From: Mesorhizobium neociceri
GTDB lineage: Bacteria; Pseudomonadota; Alphaproteobacteria; Rhizobiales; Rhizobiaceae
Length of the DNA: 64,000 nt
Direction: 5' to 3'
Assembly (NCBI RefSeq): GCF_013520985.1
Contig: NZ_JACDTY010000018.1
Coordinates: 1-64,000 of the forward strand
In this document: positions 54,091-62,871 of the stretch, in pieces
How positions within the stretch are numbered: position 1 is the first letter of the stretch
Layout of the letters: every line of letters starts with the position of its first letter
Notes under the pieces: generated by a model
Database searches by the model: none
The model's input: the letters and a program-made list of their open reading frames with translations, nothing else
Told to the model about the DNA's origin: nothing
Translations under genes and position numbers: made by a program

Positions 54091-54747
54091 TCAAGCGAAG
54101 CGCCAGACCGTGGTGCGCTTCACCAGCGCATCCTCCAGCGCCCGCGTCACCGCCACTTCGTAGACGGCCAAAGGCTCCAGTCCGGCCTTGGGCATATAGG
54201 AGCGGCCGGGATCGCCGACGAGGATGTCGGCGCCACGCGCCTTCAGTGTCGAAAACCACGGCATCAGCGTGTCGGCGAAGGATCTGTCGTAGAAGACGTC
54301 GCCGGCCAGCACCACATCCCAGCCGGCATCGGTGCCGATGCAGTCCGTGCCGCAAAACTCGATGGTAACGCCATTGGCCTCGGCATTGAGGCGGATCGCC
54401 GTCTCGCAGAACGGGTCGATGTCGGTGGCGATCACTTGCGCAGCACTTGCCTTGGCGGCGGCGATGGCGACAAGCCCGGAGCCGGAGGCGAAGTCGAGCA
54501 CGCGTTTGCCGCGCACTCCAGACGGGTTGTCGAGGATGTAGCGGGCAAGGCCCTGGCCGCCGGCCCAGGCAAAGGCCCAAAAGGGTGGCGGCAGGCCGAT
54601 TTCGGTCAGTTCGTCCTCGGTCCGCTGCCAGAGGTCATGCGCCTCGTCGGCAAGCCGCAGAAGAATTTCCGGCACATGCGGTGGCGCCATCAGTGCCGTG
54701 TTGTCGAGAATGAACTTTTTCGCGCTGTTCGGCGTGAGGACCGTCAC
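54091..54747 (-). CDS. Class I SAM-dependent methyltransferase (METTL-type)
   Basis: A 218-residue methyltransferase. Motif I VLDFASGSGLVAIAAAKA, then ATDIDPFCETAIRLNAEANG and DVVLAGDVFYDRSFAD. The order suggests the Nnt1/METTL18 or PrmA-like group that methylates proteins; the target is unknown. GTG start overlaps the EVE gene stop (GTGA). Part of a YciI-EVE-methyltransferase operon. Confidence 0.85.
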   Translation of the reverse strand: MTVLTPNSAKKFILDNTALMAPPHVPEILLRLADEAHDLWQRTEDELTEIGLPPPFWAFAWAGGQGLARYILDNPSGVRGKRVLDFASGSGLVAIAAAKASAAQVIATDIDPFCETAIRLNAEANGVTIEFCGTDCIGTDAGWDVVLAGDVFYDRSFADTLMPWFSTLKARGADILVGDPGRSYMPKAGLEPLAVYEVAVTRALEDALVKRTTVWRFA

Positions 54748-55169
54748 GGAGCCGGCGTCAGGCCGCCCATGCGGCAGACTTCCTTCCATTCGGCCGGAGT
54801 CACCGGCTGTACGGAAAGCCGTCCAAGTCGCACCAGTGCCATCTCGGCGAGTTTCGGATTGGCCTTGACCTGTTCCAACGTCGGCGGGTTCGGCACATCC
54901 TTGAAAGCGCGGATGTCGACACATTCCCAGCGCGGATCGTCGGTCGTGCTATCGGGATGGGCCAGCGCGCAGACCTCGGCAATGCCGACAACGTTCAGCC
55001 CCTCATTGGAGTGGTAGAAAAAGCCGAGATCGCCGATCTGCATCGCCTTCATGTTGTTGCGCGCCGCATAGTTGCGCACGCCGTCCCATTGCGTGCCGGC
55101 CTTGCCCTTGGCCTTCAGCGCCTCGAAGGAGAAGACCGAAGGTTCGGATTTGAACAGCCAGTAGTTCAT
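54744..55169 (-). CDS. EVE domain protein
   Basis: A 141-residue EVE-domain protein (thymocyte nuclear protein family): MNYWLFKSEPSVFSFEALKA, GVRNYAARNNMKAMQIGD and FYHSNEGLNVVGIAEV. EVE domains bind modified bases in DNA or RNA. Both ends overlap or nearly touch neighbours: GTGA overlap with the methyltransferase, and 29 bp to the YciI gene. Confidence 0.93.
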   Translation of the reverse strand: MNYWLFKSEPSVFSFEALKAKGKAGTQWDGVRNYAARNNMKAMQIGDLGFFYHSNEGLNVVGIAEVCALAHPDSTTDDPRWECVDIRAFKDVPNPPTLEQVKANPKLAEMALVRLGRLSVQPVTPAEWKEVCRMGGLTPAP

Positions 55170-55198
55170 GTCTTTGCTCCTCCGTGGGCCTGCCGGAA

Positions 55199-55495
55199 TT
55201 AACTAGCCGCCGGCTTGTTGAAGGTCCAGTTCCACTGGCGGATTTCGACTGTTTCAAACAATCCTGCCTTGGCGTAGGGGTCGGCGGCCGACAGCGCCTG
55301 CGCACCGGCCAGATCAGGCGCCTCGACGACGACGAGGCTGCCGTTGGGCTTGCCGTCGGCATCGAGGAACGGGCCGGCAAAGGCCAGTTTCTTGTCGGCG
55401 TTCAGACCCTCGAGGAAGGCGACGTGGACGGGGCGTGTGTCGACGCGCACCTGCAGGCTGCCCGGCTTGTCCTTGCAAATCAACGCAAACAGCAT
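55199..55495 (-). CDS. YciI family protein
   Basis: A 98-residue protein MLFALICKDKPGSLQVRVDT and onward, with the YciI core HVAFLEGLNADKKLAFAGPF and ADPYAKAGLFETVEIRQWNW (conserved His and Asp). Fold is ferredoxin-like; activity is largely unknown. It heads the YciI-EVE-methyltransferase operon. In related genomes this gene usually lies just after gpsA; here a six-gene insert intervenes. Confidence 0.9.
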   Translation of the reverse strand: MLFALICKDKPGSLQVRVDTRPVHVAFLEGLNADKKLAFAGPFLDADGKPNGSLVVVEAPDLAGAQALSAADPYAKAGLFETVEIRQWNWTFNKPAAS

Positions 55496-55885
55496 TTTTT
55501 CAAAACTCCGGTTTGGGACTGCGACACAGTTCGCCTTGAACTGCCGAAACCGCGGTTTTGCTTTTATGCTGCCTTTGGGTCAATGCCAAATGACGATCTA
55601 TCGCGTTGAATCTCCGCTGCGGCTCAAGGCCAAGGCGTTGAAATGATTGATCCACTTGAGTTGATGAAGTCTCAGACGATTTCGCTTCGCCTGAAAAACA
55701 GACTCAGGCGACCGGGCTGTATTGCGAAAAAATATAACGCCGGGCCTTTACCACTGCCGCCGCCTATGAAGACGCGACTGAATATTTCGTAAATTCAAAA
55801 ATAATCAATTTTCGATACGCAACACTCCAGCGGGTCAATTGTGAGAATGGGCTGGTTCTTCCAGAACGCCTGCATCGAGGACGCA
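55496..55885. other. Gene-free, AT-richer stretch at the left edge of the glycan operon
   Basis: About 390 bp with no supported gene. The part near 55720-55830 (AAAAAATATAAC, GAATATTTCGTAAATTC, AATAATCAATTTTCG) is clearly poorer in G+C than its surroundings and probably contains the promoters for the YciI operon (leftward) and the glycan operon (rightward). No mobile-element end was recognised. Confidence 0.5.
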
Positions 55886-57139
55886 ATGGAGAGCATCGCG
55901 GGCGGCACGACAGTCAGGATCGACGACGACACGCCTGCTTTCACGGCCAGCATGGAGACCGAGCGTGTCCTCGTCTCTGCAATCATTCCTTGCCTGAACG
56001 AAGAACTGACGATTGGCATCTGTATTCGCAAAGCCTTCGATGCCTTCTCGAGACGCGGCATCAAGGGGGAAGTCGTCGTCGGCGACAATGGCTCCACGGA
56101 CAAGTCGGTGGAGATTGCGCAAAAGTTGGGAGCGCGGGTCGTCCATCAGCCGGTAAAGGGCTATGGCGCGGCAATCAGCGCCGCGGCTGAAGCGGCCGAA
56201 GGCAAATATCTCATCATGGCCGATGCCGATGATTCCTACGACTGGAGCCGGCTCGGCGATTTCGTCGATGCGTTGGAATTGGGTGCGGAATTTGTCATGG
56301 GCAATCGGTTCGCCGGCGGCATCGAGCCGGGCGCCATGCCGCTGTTGCATCGCTACCTGGGCAATCCCGTCCTGTCCACCATCGCTCGTTGGCTGCACAA
56401 ATCTCCGATCCGTGACTTCCATTGCGGCATGCGCGGCTTCACTCGAGAGGCATTTCAGAAAATCGGCGCACGCTCGACGGGAATGGAATTCGCCTCGGAA
56501 ATGATCATCAACGCGCATCGCGCTGGGCTCACCATTCGTGAAGTGCCGATCAAACTCCATCCCGACAAGCGAAACCGCGCGCCGCATCTGCGTTCCTTCC
56601 GCGACGGCTGGCGCCATTTGCGGCTCATCATCGCTCACGCGCCGGACACGCTGTACCTGATACCTGGCCTTACCCTGCTGGTGACGGGCACTGTCGGCCT
56701 GGCTTTGCTTTCGTCCGGCCCGATTCAGGTTAACGGACATTATTTTGGCATCCACTTTGTTGCGCTTGCGTCCATGGCAACGCTCATCGGACTGTCAGCG
56801 ACATTGCTGGGCATGTTGGCCAAAGTGGCTATCGCCATCTATCACCCGGTTCAGACGGGACGCGTCGTCCCCTGGCTCAAACGAGGACGCCCGCTGGAAT
56901 GGCTGGTTGGCGGAGGTGCCTTGATCTTTGCCGGAGGGTTCGCGGTAAACCTGCTCCTCGCTCTCCAATGGCTGCTTGTCGACGAACCGATGGAGCAGTC
57001 CGTGCACCTCATATTCACCAGCAGCACTGCGTGCGTGGCCGGCGTGTTGATGACCCTGTCCGGTTTCGTGCTGAAGCTGCTGCTTGATAGTGTTGGCGAT
57101 CCGCTTCTTTCCGAGTTTCGCCGGCTTATGCGTAGGTGA
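55886..57139 (+). CDS. GT2 glycosyltransferase with C-terminal membrane domain (GtrB/DPM-like)
   Basis: A 417-residue protein. The GT2 domain (about 25-255) begins VSAIIPCLNEELTIGICIRK; the nucleotide-sugar Asp motif is IMADADDSYDW, and HCGMRGFTREAF and the KLHPDKR-x-R region follow. Then about four membrane helices. It likely transfers a sugar from UDP/GDP-sugar to undecaprenyl phosphate. ATG at 55886 has GAGGA upstream; GTG at 55841 is possible. It is the first gene of a six-gene coupled operon. Confidence 0.88.
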   Translation: MESIAGGTTVRIDDDTPAFTASMETERVLVSAIIPCLNEELTIGICIRKAFDAFSRRGIKGEVVVGDNGSTDKSVEIAQKLGARVVHQPVKGYGAAISAAAEAAEGKYLIMADADDSYDWSRLGDFVDALELGAEFVMGNRFAGGIEPGAMPLLHRYLGNPVLSTIARWLHKSPIRDFHCGMRGFTREAFQKIGARSTGMEFASEMIINAHRAGLTIREVPIKLHPDKRNRAPHLRSFRDGWRHLRLIIAHAPDTLYLIPGLTLLVTGTVGLALLSSGPIQVNGHYFGIHFVALASMATLIGLSATLLGMLAKVAIAIYHPVQTGRVVPWLKRGRPLEWLVGGGALIFAGGFAVNLLLALQWLLVDEPMEQSVHLIFTSSTACVAGVLMTLSGFVLKLLLDSVGDPLLSEFRRLMRR

Positions 57140-57148
57140 GCCTGCAAC

Positions 57149-57838
57149 ATGAAAGCAAGCAGGGCTTCTCCGCGTATCTGGGATACTGACTGGCTGATAT
57201 TGCGCGGGCTCGCCAGGCTGCTGAAGGAGCAAGCAAGTGCCCATGTCAGGCCAGAAACATTGATGGTCGATCTGGGTTGCGGCGACATGCCCTATGCCCG
57301 GATGATGCGGGAGATGCAGATCGATTATCGTGGCGCGGATATCGACGATGGCGGATCGCTGCGGATCGACGAGAACGGCCGGGTGCCGCTTGCCGACGGC
57401 GCCGCGGGCGCTGTCCTCTCGGTCCAGGTCCTGGAACATGTACGCGACCTCGACGCTTATTGCGCCGAAATCAGCCGGCTGCTGCGCGATGACGGTGTTC
57501 TGTTGTTATCCACGCATGGCACCTGGCTGTATCATCCCCACCCGGAAGATCATCGCCGCTGGACGCGAACAGGCCTGATTGCCGATCTCGGGGATCGCGG
57601 CCTGGTTGTCGAGGACGTCAAGGCGATCGCCGGTCCGCTGGCCACGACCACGCTGATCCGTCTGACCGGCTTTGCCTTCTTCCTGCGCCGCATCCCCGTT
57701 TTTGGGGGAGCCTTCGCGTCGCTGCTGGCCGTGCTCATGAACCTGCGCGCGCTGCTGGAAGACACCATCACGCCAGCGTCGATACGCGACGACAATGGAT
57801 GCGTATTCCTCGTTCGGGCACATAAGGCGATCGCATGA
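57149..57838 (+). CDS. SAM-dependent methyltransferase (glycan operon, 1)
   Basis: A 229-residue class I methyltransferase. Motif I MVDLGCGDMPYARMM, then VLSVQVLEHVRDLDAYCAEI and LLRDDGVLLLSTHGTW. The WDTDWLILR start and the His-rich YHPHPEDHRRWT segment are typical of methyltransferases in polysaccharide clusters. It probably methylates a sugar or lipid-linked intermediate. The stop overlaps the GtrA start (ATGA). Confidence 0.82.
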   Translation: MKASRASPRIWDTDWLILRGLARLLKEQASAHVRPETLMVDLGCGDMPYARMMREMQIDYRGADIDDGGSLRIDENGRVPLADGAAGAVLSVQVLEHVRDLDAYCAEISRLLRDDGVLLLSTHGTWLYHPHPEDHRRWTRTGLIADLGDRGLVVEDVKAIAGPLATTTLIRLTGFAFFLRRIPVFGGAFASLLAVLMNLRALLEDTITPASIRDDNGCVFLVRAHKAIA

Positions 57839-58227
57839 ACATGCGTGCGCCTTCCACTTACGTCATTGTGGCGGCGCTGTGTCTCGCGCTCCACAACGCC
57901 GTGATGATTCTTTCGGATCGTGCTGGATCGCCTTTGTGGCTGGCGGTCCTGTTGTCCTTCGGGATCGTGGCGGCGACCGGCTACGCCCTGCATGGCGTCT
58001 TCACGTTCCGCCAGCCTTTGGCCCTGCCCGGCTTTGCAAGATATGTGCTGGCGATGTCGGCCAATGTCCCGCTGGCGTTCATCTTCACCTGGTTCTGGCG
58101 CGACTGGACAGGCCTGGCGATGCCTGTCGCGTCGCCGCTTGCGTCGATCTGCATGCTGGCGATCAACTTTGCGCTTAGCCGCTGGGCGATCGCCGCGCCA
58201 AAATCCACATCAGTCAGAAACCCATGA
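57835..58227 (+). CDS. GtrA-family membrane protein
   Basis: A 130-residue four-helix protein. Family features are LHNAVMILSDRAG in place of the first helix, TGYALHGVFTFRQPL (GtrA core Y-x-x-x-x-x-F-T-F), and a final helix LASICMLAINFALSRW. GtrA proteins are thought to flip undecaprenyl-phosphate-sugar across the inner membrane. Overlaps both neighbours by 4 bp. Confidence 0.85.
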   Translation: MNMRAPSTYVIVAALCLALHNAVMILSDRAGSPLWLAVLLSFGIVAATGYALHGVFTFRQPLALPGFARYVLAMSANVPLAFIFTWFWRDWTGLAMPVASPLASICMLAINFALSRWAIAAPKSTSVRNP

Positions 58228-58892
58228 ATTTCCAGATGACGATGCCCTCCATCGATCCGCACCTCCTGCAGGGTATCATGTCGCGCCATCTCGCCATGTA
58301 CCGGAGCAAGGTGCCGTTCTACCAGGCCACGATGCTCGACAGCTTGCGTCAAGTCTGGGCTGGCGATCATCGCAGGCTGCTGGATGTCGGTGGAGGCACA
58401 GGCGTGATTGCACAGGCCATGTCTGAGCTGTTTCCGCTGGAAGAAGTGCAAACGGTGGATCTTGTCGACCGTTTCTGCCCATCGCTAAGTGTGTCCACCC
58501 GCCAGTATGACGGCAAGACGTTGCCCTTCAGGGACGATGCGTTCGACGCGGCAACGCTCAACAACGTCATGCATCACGTGCCGCTTGCGGCGCGCGCAGC
58601 GCTTCTCAGAGAGATCCGGCGGGTGGTGGATGGACCGCTCTATATCAAGGACCATGAAAGCCGCCATGCGGTGGATCGTCTACGCCTCACGGCAATGGAC
58701 GCCATTGGAAACATCCCGTTCGGCGGAATGGTCTGGGCGCGCTACCTTGATCGTGCCGAATGGGAAAGGCTCGTCGCCGAGAGCGGCTATCGCATCGCCG
58801 CGCGCGCGGCGCCGTTGCAATACCGTAAAGGCCTGTACGGATGGCTGTTTCCGAATCGCCTTGAGATTACGCTCCGTCTGGAGCGGGTTTGA
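58224..58892 (+). CDS. SAM-dependent methyltransferase (glycan operon, 2)
   Basis: A 222-residue class I methyltransferase. Motif I LLDVGGGTGVIAQAM, post-I QTVDLVDRF, and DAFDAATLNNVMHHVPLAAR. N-terminal HLAMYRSKVPFYQATMLDSL region unlike the first methyltransferase, so they are not duplicates. Target probably sugar or lipid. Its TGA overlaps the TTG of the GT4 gene. Confidence 0.82.
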   Translation: MNFQMTMPSIDPHLLQGIMSRHLAMYRSKVPFYQATMLDSLRQVWAGDHRRLLDVGGGTGVIAQAMSELFPLEEVQTVDLVDRFCPSLSVSTRQYDGKTLPFRDDAFDAATLNNVMHHVPLAARAALLREIRRVVDGPLYIKDHESRHAVDRLRLTAMDAIGNIPFGGMVWARYLDRAEWERLVAESGYRIAARAAPLQYRKGLYGWLFPNRLEITLRLERV

Positions 58893-60055
58893 CGGGCAAG
58901 CCCTTGCGGATTTTGACGGTAAGCCACTTCTTCGAGGCGCATGGCGGCGGCATAGAGCGCGTCGCCGGGCATCTTTGCCGCCGGTTTGTGGATAACGGCA
59001 TCGAAGCGTCCTGGGCTGCAAGCGATGCCGACCTGCAGCCCGAGGGAAAAGTGCATGCGGTGCCGATTGCCTGCCTCCAGCTGATGGAAAAACGCAACGG
59101 CCTGCCGATGCCCATACCTCGTATGCGAGGAATAGCGGAATTGGCGCGCGCAGTGCGCGGCAGCGATTCAGTGGTGATGCATGATGCGCTTTACGCCACG
59201 TCGATCCTGGCAATGGTGGCGGCCAAAATCTACCGCAAGCGAACAGTGCTTGTTCAACACATTGCCAGCGTTCCATTCTCTTCGCGCATCCTGCGCTTCG
59301 CGACGGCGCTCGCAAACCGTCTGGTGACGCGGCCTATGCTAAGGGCGGCGGATGCCCGCGTCTTTATCAGTGACACGGTGCGCCATGAGTTGCTCGGAAC
59401 GCCCGCGCGGAACACTTACAGGCTGCTTTTCAACGGCGTTGACCACAGCATTTTCCATCCATCGCGGGACTCGACCGGCGATGGGGGCTCCCCGGCGCGA
59501 GGACGTCGCGTTCTTTTCGTTGGCCGTTACGTCGAGAAAAAGGGACTGTCGGTGATCCGCGCGCTGGCGACCTTGCGGCCCGATCTCGAATTCTCGCTGG
59601 CGGGCGCCGGCTCGATCAGGCCCAGCGCCTGGGGACTTGGCAATGTTCGTGATCTTGGCATTCGGACGCCCGTGGAGTTGGCGGACCTCTATCGCACGGC
59701 AGATTTTTTGCTGCTCCCAAGCGTCGGGGAAGGATATCCGCTTGTCATACAAGAGGCGATGGCCTGCGGCCTCCCGGTGATCTGCGGCGCTCCGGTCCAC
59801 CTTGCCGATCCCGATGCAGCGGTCTGGCTGCGTGGTGTTAACATCGACCTTAGAGATGCCCTGGGGTCGGCTCGTCGTTGCGCTGACGCGATCGACGGCC
59901 TTGCCCTGACTGCCGCCGAGCGTGATGCGATGGCTGCCCATGCCCTGGCGCACTACGATTGGGAAAAGATGGCCCGCAGCGTGATCGCCTTGGCGTGCAA
60001 TAGCCAAGCGGTGGCACCGACCGAGAACCGGCAAGGGAACGTTGCCGATGGATGA
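58889..60055 (+). CDS. GT4 glycosyltransferase
   Basis: A 388-residue GT-B enzyme. The N-domain starts RILTVSHFFEAHGGGIERVA. The donor-binding C-domain contains VLFVGRYVEKKGLSVI, and the catalytic E-x7-E motif is in GEGYPLVIQEAMACGLPVI. TTG start in a TTGA overlap. Retaining transferase using a nucleotide-sugar in the cytoplasm. The stop overlaps the start of the next gene by 8 bp. Confidence 0.88.
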   Translation: MTGKPLRILTVSHFFEAHGGGIERVAGHLCRRFVDNGIEASWAASDADLQPEGKVHAVPIACLQLMEKRNGLPMPIPRMRGIAELARAVRGSDSVVMHDALYATSILAMVAAKIYRKRTVLVQHIASVPFSSRILRFATALANRLVTRPMLRAADARVFISDTVRHELLGTPARNTYRLLFNGVDHSIFHPSRDSTGDGGSPARGRRVLFVGRYVEKKGLSVIRALATLRPDLEFSLAGAGSIRPSAWGLGNVRDLGIRTPVELADLYRTADFLLLPSVGEGYPLVIQEAMACGLPVICGAPVHLADPDAAVWLRGVNIDLRDALGSARRCADAIDGLALTAAERDAMAAHALAHYDWEKMARSVIALACNSQAVAPTENRQGNVADG

Positions 60056-61757
60056 CCGGTCCACTGTGAAAACCGACATCGGCAACAGGGACTTTTTCGG
60101 TATTGCCGAACGCCCGGCCATAATCGGCCTGAGCGTTCTGATTGCACTGAAGATCATCCTTCTTTTCGCGCTGGCCTATCGCAGCCGCTTCGTCATGGAT
60201 GAGTTCGGCCAAGTCGGTTACGCGAAGTATCTCGGGAACGGCCTGTTTGACACTGTCCAACCGGCCAAGGCCGTAGGTTTCACGATCTTTTGCAAGCTGG
60301 CCATTCTCATTGGATGGGATGCGACGTCCATTATGTTCGTGGGGCGCTTCCAGATGGCGCTGCTCGCTTGCGCGACCATCGCGATGATTTACGCATGCGC
60401 ACGCGCGCTCGGCCAGGACAGGCCGCGCGCCTTGGCGATTGTCCTGATCCTGCTGTGTTTCTCCAATTTCATGGAGCGAATTTTCCGCACGATCTCGGAA
60501 CCGCTGGCGCTGTTCTTCGCCGTAGCGGCGCTGTTGGTGGTCATCAGCGGGAATTCGGCAAGTGCGAGACGGATCGTCTTCGCCGGCATCCTTAGCGGCC
60601 TCGCCTTCCTGACGACCCAGAAATCCATCTATTTCAATGTCGCGCTGGGTATGGGATTGCTCGTCAACGCTTTCATTGCACGGCAATACGGAGCCGGGAT
60701 CAAGCGTGGCGCGGCCCTGGTGCTGGGCTGGATTGTGCCCATCGCCGCCTATTGCGTCATATTTGGCGGCGCCGATCCGCTGCCTATCGCCCGAAGCCTG
60801 ATATTCGGCCCGGTTGAAGTCGCGAGCCGCGGCGGTGTCGAATATGGCGGCTTGCGAGGGTTTGTGGTCCAGACGCTCGTTCGCAACGCAATCCTCTATG
60901 TATTCTGCTTCGGCAGGATCATTCTTGGGCTGGCGCGCATCGGAGCGCTGGAAGAAAGACAGCGGATTGCGCTGACGTTCACCGCCGTCATCACGGTCCT
61001 GGTTTTTGTCCATGATCAGCCTTGGCCTTATGTCTTCATCATGGCCTTGCCATTCATGGCGCTGTGGTCGCTTGGAATGCTCGATCGCAACGCGGCTGAT
61101 ACATTGCCCGTGCGTTTGGCGGGGGCGTTGCTCGCGATTGCCGGAACGATCAGCTACATCAGCAACGTACTCTATCTGCGTATTGACAACCCGGCGCAGC
61201 TTGCGCTGATCGCCCGCGCCGAAGCGATGGTCGGACCTGACGAGTTCTATTTCGACGGCATCGGAATGCTGCCCAATCGACAGGAGCCCTCCACCCTGTG
61301 GCTCGACCAGTACTATATCTTGAAAACATTGCGGGAAGGCAGCGAATCGGAAGCGTACAAAATCCTCTCGAACGCTCCGCCAAAGGTGATCATCTGGTCA
61401 TATCGTATGGATTGGATCGATCCTGTGATTGCCCCTTTTATCCGCGACAGCTACGTCCAGATCGCTCCCAACATCAGAATGGCCGGCCGTCGCCTTCACT
61501 CCGGTCGTCTGGACGTTTTCAAGGTGCCTGTCGCCGGACGATACAGCCTGTATACGACGAACGGGCATCTTGCAGATGGCGAGGTCGAGATTGATGGCAT
61601 CCCGCGTTCCTTGCCTTTGTCCTTGGAGGCCGGTGTCAGCGACGTTGTTCTGCGCGGCGGTCCGGCCGAGGCACTGCTGCTTCCGGAAGGCAATTACGAA
61701 AACCTCATCGTCTCCGGTGAGGACGATGCCGAGCTGTTCACGGGAGTTTACAACTAG
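60048..61757 (+). CDS. GT39/GT-C-like membrane glycosyltransferase
   Basis: A 569-residue polytopic protein with about ten helices (90-440) and a soluble C-terminal domain. The acidic pair in SRFVMDEFGQVGYAKYL sits in the first periplasmic loop after helix one, as in GT-C enzymes that use polyprenyl-phosphate sugars. The C-terminal domain (about 440-569) is beta-rich. Likely transfers the flipped sugar to a periplasmic acceptor. Its stop TAG lies in the left end of a repeat. Confidence 0.8.
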   Translation: MDDRSTVKTDIGNRDFFGIAERPAIIGLSVLIALKIILLFALAYRSRFVMDEFGQVGYAKYLGNGLFDTVQPAKAVGFTIFCKLAILIGWDATSIMFVGRFQMALLACATIAMIYACARALGQDRPRALAIVLILLCFSNFMERIFRTISEPLALFFAVAALLVVISGNSASARRIVFAGILSGLAFLTTQKSIYFNVALGMGLLVNAFIARQYGAGIKRGAALVLGWIVPIAAYCVIFGGADPLPIARSLIFGPVEVASRGGVEYGGLRGFVVQTLVRNAILYVFCFGRIILGLARIGALEERQRIALTFTAVITVLVFVHDQPWPYVFIMALPFMALWSLGMLDRNAADTLPVRLAGALLAIAGTISYISNVLYLRIDNPAQLALIARAEAMVGPDEFYFDGIGMLPNRQEPSTLWLDQYYILKTLREGSESEAYKILSNAPPKVIIWSYRMDWIDPVIAPFIRDSYVQIAPNIRMAGRRLHSGRLDVFKVPVAGRYSLYTTNGHLADGEVEIDGIPRSLPLSLEAGVSDVVLRGGPAEALLLPEGNYENLIVSGEDDAELFTGVYN

Positions 61758-61859
61758 AGCGTTTCCCCGTTTCACGGAAACGGCGAACTGCTCTAGCCCT
61801 TTGTTTTTACGCAATTCCGGACGGAAAACCGCGCACACTTTTCCTGGAATTGCTCTAGA
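61755..61859. repeat. CTAGAGC...GCTCTAG hairpin repeat containing both neighbouring stop codons
   Basis: About 105 bp with ends CTAGAGCGTTTCC and GGAATTGCTCTAG and internal hairpins (TTTCCCCGTTTCACGGAAA; CAATTCCGGACGG...). It matches a very common Mesorhizobium intergenic element. The left CTAG contains the stop of the GT39-like gene (61755-61757), and the right CTAG contains the gpsA stop on the minus strand (61855-61857). Confidence 0.85.
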
Positions 61860-62871
61860 TATCGGTTTCGGTCTTCAGCGGCCGGGTCATCAATGCCGTC
61901 ACAGCCTGCCGAATGGTGATCGTGCCATCCAGTATCGCCGATACAGCAGTGATAATCGGCGCGTCGATGCCGCGCTCGGTGGCGATGCGGGCGGCGATCG
62001 CCGCCGTCGGGACGCCTTCGGCGAGCGGAAGTCCGGCCAAGGGTTTGCCTTGTCCCAAGGCCAAGCCGTAGGCGAAATTGCGCGATTGGGTGGACGAGCA
62101 AGTGAGCAGCAAATCGCCGAGGCCGGAAAGCCCCATCAGCGTTTCCGGCCTGGCGCCGAAGGACGCACCGATGCGGCGCAGTTCGACGAAGCCGCGCGTC
62201 ACCATGGCGGCCTGGGCACTGGCGCCGAGCCCGGCGCCGGTGACGGCACCTGCGGCGATGGCGAAGACATTCTTCAGCGCGCCACCGATCTCGACGCCGA
62301 TCAGGTCGTCGCTGGAATAGCAGCGCAGGTTTTGCGCCGAAAAGCGGGCGGCAAGCTCCGCCGCCAAGGCTTCCTCACGAGCGGCGACCACGACTGCGGT
62401 CGGCAGGCCCCTGGCGACATCGGTGGCAAAGCTCGGGCCGGACAGGGCCGCGATCGGAGTGCCCGGCAGCATGTCTTCGACGATCGCCGACAGCAGCGCG
62501 CCGGTATCGCGTTCGATGCCCTTGGCGCAGAGAACCAGCGGGATGCCCTTCGGCATATGGGGCCTTGCCGTCGTCAGCATGGCGCGCAGCGCTTGCGCCG
62601 GTGCCACGGCCAGCACGCAATCGGCGTCAGTCAGGGCGGTGCCGATATCGCTCGTGGCCGCGATGCCGGGCTCGATGGCGATGCCGGGGAGATAACGCGG
62701 ATTCTCGCCATCACGAATAGCGGCGACCGTTTCGTCGTCGCGTGCGTAGAGCCGGACATCGTGATCGGCGCGCAGCATGGCCAGCGCCAGCGCGGTGCCC
62801 CAGGCGCCGCCGCCGAGCACGGCAACGCGCCAGCCGGTTTTGTCCCTGCCGCTTGTCTTGCTGGCGCTCAT
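61855..62871 (-). CDS. gpsA: NAD(P)-dependent glycerol-3-phosphate dehydrogenase
   Basis: A 338-residue enzyme that makes sn-glycerol-3-phosphate for phospholipids. NAD fold VAVLGGGAWGTALA (17-30), the catalytic Lys region GGALKNVFAIAAG, and the C-terminal KPLAGLPLAEGVPTA. The stop lies within a repeat. The ATG overlaps the tsaD stop (ATGA). The tsaD-gpsA pair is conserved in Rhizobiales. Confidence 0.96.
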   Translation of the reverse strand: MSASKTSGRDKTGWRVAVLGGGAWGTALALAMLRADHDVRLYARDDETVAAIRDGENPRYLPGIAIEPGIAATSDIGTALTDADCVLAVAPAQALRAMLTTARPHMPKGIPLVLCAKGIERDTGALLSAIVEDMLPGTPIAALSGPSFATDVARGLPTAVVVAAREEALAAELAARFSAQNLRCYSSDDLIGVEIGGALKNVFAIAAGAVTGAGLGASAQAAMVTRGFVELRRIGASFGARPETLMGLSGLGDLLLTCSSTQSRNFAYGLALGQGKPLAGLPLAEGVPTAAIAARIATERGIDAPIITAVSAILDGTITIRQAVTALMTRPLKTETDI

